64,000 bases of DNA, from the NCBI GenBank assembly GCA_964019155.1, contig OZ025244.1:5251919-5315918 (forward strand), given 5' to 3'. Under the pieces are notes generated by a model. It saw only the letters and a list, made by a program, of their open reading frames with translations. It did no database searches and had not been told where the DNA came from. How positions within the stretch are numbered: the stretch's first letter is position 1; each line of letters begins with the position of its first letter. The translations under genes were made by a program, and so were the position numbers. Source of the stretch: Osedax fenrisi. Taxonomy: Eukaryota > Annelida > Polychaeta > Sabellida > Siboglinidae. Positions 11,000 to 20,123 of the stretch are shown here, in pieces.

Positions 11000-12108
11000 A
11001 GACCGGTTCGTTCGATTCAATTTTTAATCCTTCAGGTAAAATATAATACATATCTATATTTTAGTATAATATGTATTAACAATTTTTATAAAAAAATAGT
11101 TACCTTTGGTCACGAAGCATTTAAAGTTTGAAATATAAATTATTATTTTAAGATAAAATGTATAATATTCTATGTATAATAGTAATGACACCATCTTATT
11201 ATCTTTGATGTTTACAAATATTTAAATTAATATTTAAAATTAATTATGTATTTGTATTATATTTAATGAATTAATATAATATATACCATTATTTATATTT
11301 ATTAATAATATAATATCTATATTTCATTTTTATATCTACAAATTACCAATATTAATGTATCCTAAAACTCGAGAAAATACACCATTTTATAGTATTAATT
11401 TTAAAGTATTTATTTCAAAATAATTCAAAAAAATAATTAATTTTTAAAATTAATATATATAATTATACTTTACATAAATTTGAGTGATCAGATTGTATTG
11501 AATTGTGGATATAAGTTAGATATAAATGTCCTTTATACAACTAATATTAAAAAAATTAAAAAATATGTAAACTTATTTTGTATTTCATATTTCAAATAAA
11601 AATCCAAAAAAATTTAAAAATGATGTTAATTTTTTTTCTAAAAATAATTTTTAATTTTTTAATAATTAATTTGAATTGTATTATTATTATCTATAAATTA
11701 TATATTTTAATTTTTTAAATTAAATTGTAATAATTTATTTATATTAAATTATACGATTTTTAGATATTTTTTTTGACTACAATTATTTTATAAAATTTGG
11801 GCATCTAGATTGTTATGAAAAATATTTTGTACTGTTAATACTACTTGTTATATATGTTTCTATGATATATCCATAGTTGGCTTAAAAAAAATCATCCAAT
11901 TTTATAAAAATTGAATAAAACTAATTTCTATATCTCCCCCATGTTAACTTTTGTATGTATTCAATGTTAAAATAAAAAGGTCTCGTGACATAACAATATT
12001 TAAGATATAGGTCTAAAATTGTAAACACTTATTCATCATAGCATACATAATTGTCACAGATGTGAAGGTTTTTAAAATTGCGAAAAAAAATGTAGTACGA
12101 ACCGGTCT
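11000..12108. mobile_element. AT-rich inverted-repeat element
   Basis: AGACCGGTTCGT at 11000 is matched by its reverse complement ACGAACCGGTCT ending at 12108, both next to TA-rich flanks. About 1.1 kb of very AT-rich, non-coding DNA lies between. The short (12-bp) terminal repeat and TA-type flanks suit a non-autonomous DNA transposon, but the family is not set and a target duplication cannot be told apart from the TA background. Confidence 0.4.
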
Positions 12109-12289
12109 AATATATAACTAATGTGTTTATTTAGTATAGATTAAAAATAATAAGTTTAACCAGGGAGGGGATAGGACACTCGTATCTACTTACACGTATA
12201 CGAAAAAATGATCATGTGATTACAATTTTAGTTGCGCCACCTATGCGCGGAAAAATATTTTTTGAAATAGTAATATATTTATACAAATA

Positions 12290-12838
12290 TTTATCGTTTT
12301 CTTGTAATAATAGTCATTTGTCTACGATATACTTATCATACTTGAGGATTATTATTCAGAATATAAGGTAAAGTTAAGTTATAATATTTAGTTCACTTTA
12401 TAAATATAAAATATGAATAATATATAATAAATGTGATGTTTAATCGTTTATATTTTCAATATTTTTTATTTATTTTTAATAATACAACGTTATTAAATGT
12501 TATAAATATGATTTATATAGGCATATATTATATTAAAATATTTATTTAATAACTCTTATTAACTTTAATTAATTTATCAAATACATATAATAAGTATTTA
12601 TTCATAAATATATAATGTAATCATTGATTATAAATATATTGAAATAATAAAATAATAAATAAATTATTGACATATACAAACAATTGACGTCTTCTTGTAA
12701 TAATAGCAGTTTATATGTAAGATAATTACTAAAATTAATGATTTTTATTCAGAATATAAATTGAATTAATGTTATTATATGTTATTCACTTTATTAATAC
12801 ACAGGTATATCATAAATGCCAGGATATTTTCCTTTTTT
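12290..12838. repeat. Diverged direct duplication (~400 bp apart)
   Basis: The block around 12298-12410 (TCTTGTAATAATAG, then TTATTCAGAATATAA, then GTTCACTTTAT) recurs at 12692-12800 with the same order of words. The rest is AT-rich with no gene. Confidence 0.45.
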
Positions 12839-13273
12839 TTAGCTTATAGCACCTTCAAATAATGATTTTAAAATTGGTAATTCATCTACCTTCTCTGTGA
12901 TCTGACTGTTTATAACGATATAGTCTAGATTGGTAGAATAGTTATAAAGTTCATGATAGTATTCTGTAATTCGCTTTGAAATATAGCTGAAATATAATGA
13001 AATAGTTCTTCGGCAAGCGTTCTTCATTCAATCGTTATTATCTTCTATTATAATATGATAATTATCGAAGTACTTCTTGCTGGCGTTTATGTGAGGCTTT
13101 TGAGAATTTTGTATGCTATTTTGTTGTGTCGTCCATATTTCATGACTTAATTTATTAATTTATATATCATCTGTATCCATTACTCTTTTTCTGTCTTCAT
13201 GTATTTGCGTATTTAATTATTTATTATTATTTATTGATTTTTCTATATTTGCTAATTGTGATTTAATGTTCCT
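12839..13273 (-). pseudogene. Coiled-coil-like protein fragment, interrupted by the RTE element
   Basis: The reverse strand carries one continuous frame of about 140 codons broken by three stops (two TAA, one TGA). It starts near 13270 with NIKSQLANIEKSIN, continues with HEDRKRVMDTDD and NKLSHEIWTTQQNSIQNSQK, and ends in KVDELPILKSLFEGAIS before TAA. From the last stop there is an ATG-initiated 62-codon frame. Heptad-like, charged composition suggests a coiled coil, as in many LINE ORF1 or transposon accessory proteins. Codons are less AT-biased than the flanks. The upstream part is cut by the RTE insertion whose target duplication is at 13274-13284. Family unknown. Confidence 0.45.
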
Positions 13274-13526
13274 TAATTATAGTGGTGTATTAGGGTGTAA
13301 TGGAAATGTCTGAAATGACACCGTTTGCATATGCCTACTGCCGCCCTTTATAATATTATTTGGGGGTTAGGCTCTGCATTTCAACTTTCCTTACTCTCTT
13401 TCTTTGGCTCCCCGTGCCACACCCTGGTAACAACTTCGGCAAGTTAGCTAAACTTGTAAGAGGGGACTAGGAGAGGAGATAGGCGCCACCTAGTCTATAA
13501 GTCTACAGAAAAAATCAATCAACTAA

Positions 13527-13748
13527 ATGACATCACAACAACAACGAAATACCATGCCGGATCGGTCGCGCCCCGGAAAAACAACGACCACGCTTTCCAT
13601 CGGTGAAAACCAGGATGGAAGTGTAAAGTTAACTACTGGCAAATTAGAATTAGAACAACCATTTTACAACATCAAATTATCTAATGTAATAACCACTATC
13701 GGAACATGGAATGTACGAACATTAAGAAGATGCAGAAAAATATTATAA
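13527..13748 (+). pseudogene. RTE-like ORF N-terminus with the start of the endonuclease
   Basis: An ATG-initiated frame of 73 codons; its end, TTIGTWNVRTLRR, is the conserved first motif of APE-type endonucleases of RTE-like LINEs. The frame stops right after this motif, and the next recognisable sequence belongs to the linker before the reverse transcriptase, so nearly the whole endonuclease is deleted at about 13740. The leading ~60 residues are basic and polar (MPDRSRPGKTTTT) without a known domain. Confidence 0.7.
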
Positions 13749-13788
13749 CTACCCTATTAACCCTGATCCCAGTGTATTAGCCCATAAT

Positions 13789-15292
13789 GGGAATCACAAT
13801 ACAGATACAGATGATGAACTGCCAATTCTTGAGTCAGAAGTCGTTAACGCTATTAAAACATTGAAGGAGGGCAAGTCACCAGGTATAAATAACATACCGA
13901 GTGAATTAATCAAACATGGAGGAACAGCTATAATAAGAATGCTCACAGCAATCTGCCAGAAAGCATGGGTATCTAAATCATGGCCAAAACAATGGACAAA
14001 ATCATTAATAATACCTATAGCTAAAAAAGGTGACATTAAGAAATGTAAAAATTACAGAACACTAAGCCTAATCTGCCAAAAAAGAATCTAGTAAAATACT
14101 CCTAACCATAATCCTCAAACGATTAAATCCTCAAATTGAACGAGTGCTATCAGAGGAGCAATCCGGTTTCAGGAAGGGAAGGAGCACAGTTGAACAAGTG
14201 TTTAATTGCAGAAATATTATTGAGAAGCATCTAGATCATGAAGGGATGTGGTCAGCTGTATGCAAATTTGGAATTAATAATGATACAATTATGATGATAA
14301 AATCTTTGTATGCAAACTCCACAAGTGCTGTACTACTTAATAATATGGCAGGCCCGTTCTTTAACACAACGGTTGGATTACGTCAAGGTTGTCTGCTCTC
14401 ACCAACATTATTTAACTTATTCCTTGAAGAAATTATGAGTGACATTGAGATAAAACATGCTACATCTATTTCTGTAGGCGGTAGACCAATTTGGAATTTA
14501 AAGTTTGCTGATGACATCGACCTACTAGCCGGATCCAATGCAGAACTCCAACATCTCACAGTCGAATTAGCAAAGAGTACATCACGTTATGGAATGGAAA
14601 TAAGTGCTGAAAAAAGCAAAGTTATGATAAATACTAACAATGCAAAATCTGTAGATATAACACTGTATGGAAATAATCTAGAAGAAGTAGATAAATTTGT
14701 TTACCTTGGCTCCACAATTACAAGCGATGGAAATAGTGATAATGAAATTAGAATAAGGCTTGCCCAATCTACCTCAGCGATGATACGTCTCTACACAATT
14801 TGGAACAGCAAACACATCAATTTTAAACTTAAGTACAATCTATATCGATCACTAGCGCTATCCTTACTTATGGCTGCGAAACATGGACGATTAGTGTGGC
14901 AATGCAAAAGAAAATATCTGCATTTGAAAGCAAAGCACACAGAAAACTACTTGGCATCAAATATCAAGATAGGATAGGTGTGTGCGCAATAGGATAACCA
15001 TGCTGTTAGGAACTTACGAACCTCTATTGAAAACGATAAAGCGTGCAAACTTAAGTGGTTTGGCCATGTCTCCATATACGACAACCTGTGCAAAACTATA
15101 ATGCAAGGTTCTGTTGAAGGAACTCGAAAACAAGGAAGACCAAAATCTCAATGGATTGATAACATTGCTAAATGGACTAAACGAGATGTAAACGATCTAA
15201 TACCATATGTGCATAAAAGAAATGGCTGGAGAAAACGTGTTGCTGATGCCTCTTCGATTAATTTCCCCTACGATTTACGAGTCACGGGATAA
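13789..15292 (+). pseudogene. RTE-like reverse transcriptase, broken
   Basis: Recognisable RT blocks in order: KEGKSPGINNIPSELIKHGG; WPKQWTKSLIIPIAKKGD; SEEQSGFRKGRSTVEQVFN; GLRQGCLLSPTLFNLFLEEI; the active-site FADD box (LKFADDIDLLAG); YLGSTI; and the C-terminal block GTRKQGRPKSQWIDNIAKW. Damage: a frameshift at an A-run near 14083, another near 14870, and an in-frame deletion near 14243 where EKHLDHE joins GMWSAVCKFG. In RTE proteins that gap should hold RT motif A with its catalytic Asp, which is absent. The copy cannot be active, although motif C survives. Confidence 0.85.
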
Positions 15293-15318
15293 TAAGTAAC
15301 AAGTAAGTAATTATAGTG

Positions 15319-15703
15319 TTTACAACATATTTGTATTTATCACGATGAATGATTAATTGAATAGTTCAAACATCAAACTGAATATAAGTACAGTAGGTTT
15401 TTTAACAAATTGTATAGGTACAGTAAACCATAAATTAGTTATATATATATATATAACTATTAATCTCTTTCCATATTAAAGTTGATGTAATTTCAATATG
15501 AGTACAATATCTTCATCATTCAAAAATAAACTTACACGTAAATGACGAAAATGTAAAAAGGAAAATTACATTAAATCATAAATAGAAATACGTCTTATGA
15601 AAAATATTTATGCTATATATAATTAGAAAGTAATTTAGTGATAAGTCATAACACATTTTTATCTATTTAAGCTATTTTCTATTATTATAAACCATATTAG
15701 TAG

Positions 15704-15752
<49 letters not shown>

Positions 15753-15799
15753 TGCATTTTTACATTACTAAATAAAAAATCAAATATTAGAGAATAACT

Positions 15800-15842
<43 letters not shown>

Positions 15843-16324
15843 ATAATCTTAATTATAACCTAGAATAATTAATAAACATGTCATCAGTAAAATGCCGCCC
15901 ACAGATACGCATATTACAAACACCTGCACTCCCTTTCTTTTTATAAGCGTCATAAGTGTCTCATTCCGAGAATTAATTGCCCATCTCATACAACTGTAAT
16001 TTATATATATATATATAATGTAGTTAGTATAAATATAACTAATTACTTTTAAATAGTTAAATTCATTTTTATAGTAAATATTATTAAATTTAAATTTAAA
16101 TTTTTTTAAAATAAAATGTTAAATAAAGTCCTTATTAGAGTTAAATAGTAAACTAACCGATCCCTAGTTTATGGGAAACGATGGTATGTAACTGTATAAC
16201 ATTGTGAAAAGTGATCACAATTGATAACAGTAGGACCTACAATGTAGGTCCTACATCTAGTTCCTTTATTCATATATTTAATCGTAGATATCGTAATATT
16301 TGAATTTAACAGCCGACAATTCTT
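15319..16324. other. AT-rich flank left of the CACTA-like end
   Basis: Contains (TA)n at 15709-15749 and 15808-15832, one less AT-biased patch (15890-15990) with no lasting frame, and a small perfect hairpin AGGACCTAC-AAT-GTAGGTCCT at about 16231-16252. No gene seen. Confidence 0.5.
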
Positions 16325-16625
16325 CACTCACAAAAATAAGCTAGTCATTATAAGCCGAAAGCTAGTCATCAACGAGGATGACTAGCTTTATGAGAAAATA
16401 TATCTATAAGCTAGTCTCAAATATGTAATTTTGTATATATTATATGTATATTTTATGGTATAATACAATATTGTATTTGATGACTAGCTTACATAGCAAT
16501 ATACGGCAAGCTAGTCATGGATGACTCGGTTTAAATATGATAATTATTATTAATGACTCGGTTACATTTCATACACACATGACTAGGCTAACATATTTTA
16601 ATATTTGATTTTATGTAACCTAGTC
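16325..16625 (+). repeat. Left terminal inverted repeat and subterminal repeats
   Basis: The 46-bp TIR covers 16325-16370. Beyond it AGCTAGTCAT, ATGACTAGCTT, AAGCTAGTCATGG, ATGACTCGGTT and CATGACTAGGCTAAC occur in both orientations to about 16625. In CACTA elements such repeats bind the element's own DNA-binding protein (known for plant TNPA); binding here is inferred. Confidence 0.75.
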
Positions 16626-17309
16626 ACCTATTGCATGCTTATTATATAATTCATAATAATTTAATAATTTAATAAATTATATACATTCTTTATTATTTTT
16701 AATTATTATTAATTATCTAATTATAATTAACAATATATTTTTAACTATTTTGTTTGCGGATCTGAGGTTATAGGATTTCATGATAATATCAATTAGGTTT
16801 GTATATATTAAATATATTATTTATAAACTTTTTTAAATAAATAATTATCATAAATTTATATAAATTATTTACAAATAACATTATGATTATGCTTATGATA
16901 ATAATATTATAAATGATAAAATATAAATGATTTTAATAATATTAAAAAAATAATATAACAATATTACAAAAGTCTATATATAGGATATTATTGAATTATT
17001 GATATTATTGAATTTATACGATATATTATATAATTATTTAATCACAATAATTCTAAAGTATATTAATTATATATATATTTATATTCATTTAAAAATATAA
17101 ATCAATGAAGTATATGAAAATATAAGTGTGATTCAATTTTAAAATTTATATTTTTGTCATCATGTGTGGGTCTAAGATTATAGGAGTTATTGATAACATA
17201 TATATGGGGTAATTGTCTCGATAAGCAACACTGCTTCTATAATTACCCTGGCATTGCCTAAATCTGATAATAATAATAATAAAAATAATAATATATATTA
17301 TATATAATA
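16626..17309. other. AT-rich interior next to the left end
   Basis: No gene. A block at about 16980-17200 is a diverged copy of 18595-18820 (shared TTCATTTAAAAATATAAA, ATGAAAATATAAGTG and a TCTAAGATTATAGG/CCTGAGTTTATAGT motif), so the satellite at 17310-18085 is flanked by related sequence. Confidence 0.45.
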
Positions 17310-18085
17310 ACTATGCAAATTTTACAATTAAGTTCGATAAATCTAATCAAGTATAACAATCTAGAGTCACACACGTGTTCGACAATCTAATCAGATAAAC
17401 AAGTTTCAAAATCAAGTATGATACGACAATTTAATTTTACAATTAATTTCGACAAGCGATTACAACAAATCGAATCAAGTATGAAAATCTAATCAAGTAA
17501 AAAAATCTAGAGTCACACACGTGTTCGACAATCTAATCAGATAAACAAGTTTCAAAATCAAGTATGATACGACAATTTAATTTTACAATCAATTTCGACA
17601 AGCGAGTATGACAAATCGAATCGAGTATGAAAATCTAGTTTGCAAACAAGTATGAAAATCTAATCAAGTATAAAAATCTAGAGTCACACACGTGTTCGAC
17701 AATCTAATCAGATAAACAAGTTTCAAAATCAAGTATGATACGACAATTTGATTTTACAATTAATTTCGACAAGCGATTACGACAAATCGAATCGAGTATG
17801 AAAATCTAGTTTGCAATCAAGTATGAAAATCTAATCAAGTATAAAAATCTAGAGTCACACACGTGTTCGAAAATCTAATCAGATAAACAAGTTTCAAAAT
17901 CAAGTATGATACGACAATCTAATTTTACAATCAATTTCGACAAGCGAGTACGACAAATCAAATCGAGTATGAAAATCTAGTTTACAATCAAGTATGAAAA
18001 TCTAATCAAGTATAAAAATCTAGAGTCACACACGTGTTCGACAATCTAATTTTACAATCAATTTAGATGTTCGATTACCACAAAT
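17310..18085. repeat. 171-bp tandem repeat array (~4.5 units)
   Basis: GAGTCACACACGTGTTCGA recurs at 17365, 17510, 17681, 17852 and 18024, i.e. spacings 145, 171, 171 and 172 bp. Units carry shorter sub-repeats of the type AATCTAATCAAGTA/CAATTTCGACAAGCGA. The first unit is about 26 bp short. It is non-coding. Confidence 0.9.
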
Positions 18086-18387
18086 CATATTAGAAAATAA
18101 TAAATGAGAAATAACTAAGGTAAACGTATTATATTATCACACATTATTCAAAGTTCTAATTTATCTTTAGATATATAACATTTTATAAAACTAAATAAAA
18201 CTATTAATATTTTTTACAAATTCATTCATTCACATTTATATTGTGCTATAAAATAAATAATAATAATTCTTATTAAATATATTATTAAATCATAGAGATT
18301 TCTCTCTTTTATTAAAATGTAAATAATATACATATTATAGCCTGAGTGTTTTATACCCTGATAATATTTAAAAAAAAATAAAAAGTG

Positions 18388-18731
18388 AAAGTCTACTTAT
18401 ATTTTCATTTAGGTTATATTTTACTTATATATTTACTTATATATGTCCTATTAATTCATTACATTATATTTTTTAATGAATATACATATATATATAATAT
18501 TAATAAATTAGCATATTATGATTAAATAACTATACAATATATCGTGAAAATTCAATAATATAGAATTGTTATTTAATATTACAAGTCTATATTATTGAAT
18601 TTTCACGATATATTGTATAGTTATTTAATCATAATATGCTAATCGATTAAAATTAATTATATATATATATATATGTATATTCATTTAAAAATATAAAGTA
18701 ATGAAGTAATACATGAAAATATAAGTAGACC
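18388..18731. repeat. Fold-back (long hairpin)
   Basis: A perfect 56-bp inverted repeat: 18508-18563 is the exact reverse complement of 18587-18642, with a 23-nt loop. The pairing continues imperfectly outward (left from about 18388, right to about 18731, sharing TCTACTTATATTTTCAT). No TIR transposon ends are seen outside it. Confidence 0.85.
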
Positions 18732-19124
18732 TTAAATTTCAAGATGTATATGTTTTTCAAATGTGCGCCGCACATTGTGCGAGCCTGAGTTTATAGTGGT
18801 TATTCATAATATCACATAATACCAACTTACACCTAGATAGTCTACTGCTGTATTTACTTACATACAGATCCATCAATTCTACCTCGGACGATACACTGCC
18901 TTACATCTCAGACAATCGGACCATCATTGCCCGGCTGCCACCAAGCATACCAGGGGCCTACTAAAGTCAACCGGTGCTTGTCAAGTCAACTCGTCATATA
19001 GCAAAACGGACTGAATACCAAACTTCTTCAAAAATATCCCTGTTACGACCAGTTTTTATACATTTATTATTATATTTATTATTATCTATTTCATTCAATT
19101 TAATCCCACAATCTCAAGTATACC

Positions 19125-20120
19125 ATGTCCTCAAATTGTTCACATTGTAACCTTCCCGCATGCGAATATTATCTCAAATGTAAAACATGTCCATCTATTT
19201 TACATTATAATTGTTTATACCCCGCAGCTATTATTTCTAAATCCTGATTTCATTCTAAAAACCCCCCTCCCGCTTATGCTATTGCTATATTTAATTCACC
19301 TAACTTCATCTTCTCATGTTCCTCATGCCTAGCCTTAAATAAGTTTCCTTCGACTAATCATACAACTACTCCACCCATTACTATGCCATATTCACCTTCT
19401 ACTTTAACTGACAAATCTATACATAATACTTGTTCCAAGGTAACGCCAATTATAACATCTGATATATATTCTTCTACTACGACTATTAATATCCAGCCCA
19501 AGCATAATGCTAATACCCAGCCCAATGATAATACTTCTAGAAACATTCCAAAGCTAATGGACTTAACATTTTCCTCAAATCACACACCAACCCCTATATT
19601 ATCTAGTTCAACTTCCTCAAAGTCTTCATCCATACGCTCCATAGATAATTCCCTCATACTAGTACTTGAACACCTTCTTCCTTATGAAGTTAACTATAAT
19701 TTCATAGTATCATTAATTGACTATATACAACTTCCACATTCTTATATTACTTCTGCCTCATTTCTTACCAGTACTGCTTTATTACGTTTCACTAATATTT
19801 CTGCTCGTGATATATGTTTCTCCTCCCTTCTAAAAATCTCACCACATAGTAATTTTAAGCATATATTTATTCGTCATTATTTACCTGACTCTACTAGACT
19901 TCTTGGTAAGGTACTATATCATGCCCTAAAACAAAAACTCACGCCCATTTTGTATAAAGTATTTTTTAATAATCGTTCCCAAACATTTGAACTTAGGGAT
20001 AAAAAAAATCCTCTTTCATATCCCCCTTTTCTCATCCCTGAATCTGATCTAACAAAATGGTTTGATTCTTTTGATCACTATAAGAAATCATTTATAAATA
20101 ATTCTTCCTCTCAAGCCTGA
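19125..20120 (+). CDS. LINE ORF1 with zinc-finger N-terminus (one in-frame TGA)
   Basis: ATG at 19125. The first ~65 residues have paired cysteines (CSHCNLPACEYYLKCKTC, then SILHYNC and later CSSCLALNK), a PHD-like zinc-binding layout seen in ORF1 proteins of CR1/L2-type LINEs. An in-frame TGA at 19245 breaks this domain, after which the frame stays open from about 19248 to the TGA at 20118; a Met at 19383 gives a shorter 245-codon version. The rest is Ser/Thr-rich, then a folded-looking C-terminal part (LLGKVLYHALKQKL, RSQTFELRDKKN). The role is presumably RNA binding or chaperoning during retrotransposition. The 19245 stop is probably a recent mutation. Confidence 0.7.
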
Positions 20121-20123
20121 CTA
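20118..20123 (+). other. Candidate stop-codon readthrough site (TGA CTA)
   Basis: ORF1 ends TGA and the next codon is CTA. ORF1 and ORF2 are in the same reading frame with no other stop until 22950. UGA followed by CUA is a known leaky termination context in several eukaryotic and viral genes. Whether it works here is inference. Confidence 0.5.

Larger units (their letters stand above)
13285..15307 (+). mobile_element. RTE-like LINE with 11-bp target duplication
   Basis: The element is bounded by a perfect 11-bp direct repeat, TAATTATAGTG, at 13274-13284 and 15308-15318. It begins with a GC-richer 5' leader (about 13285-13526), carries endonuclease and reverse transcriptase pieces, and ends in a short AAGTAACAAGTAAG tail typical of RTE elements that end in microsatellite-like repeats. 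At 2.0 kb it is about two-thirds of the usual length because of internal deletions. It inserted into the coiled-coil-like pseudogene on its left. Confidence 0.85.

Noticed and set aside
17310..18085. CRISPR array
   Set aside because: The repeats are 171-bp satellite units without constant-length unique spacers, in a eukaryotic context.
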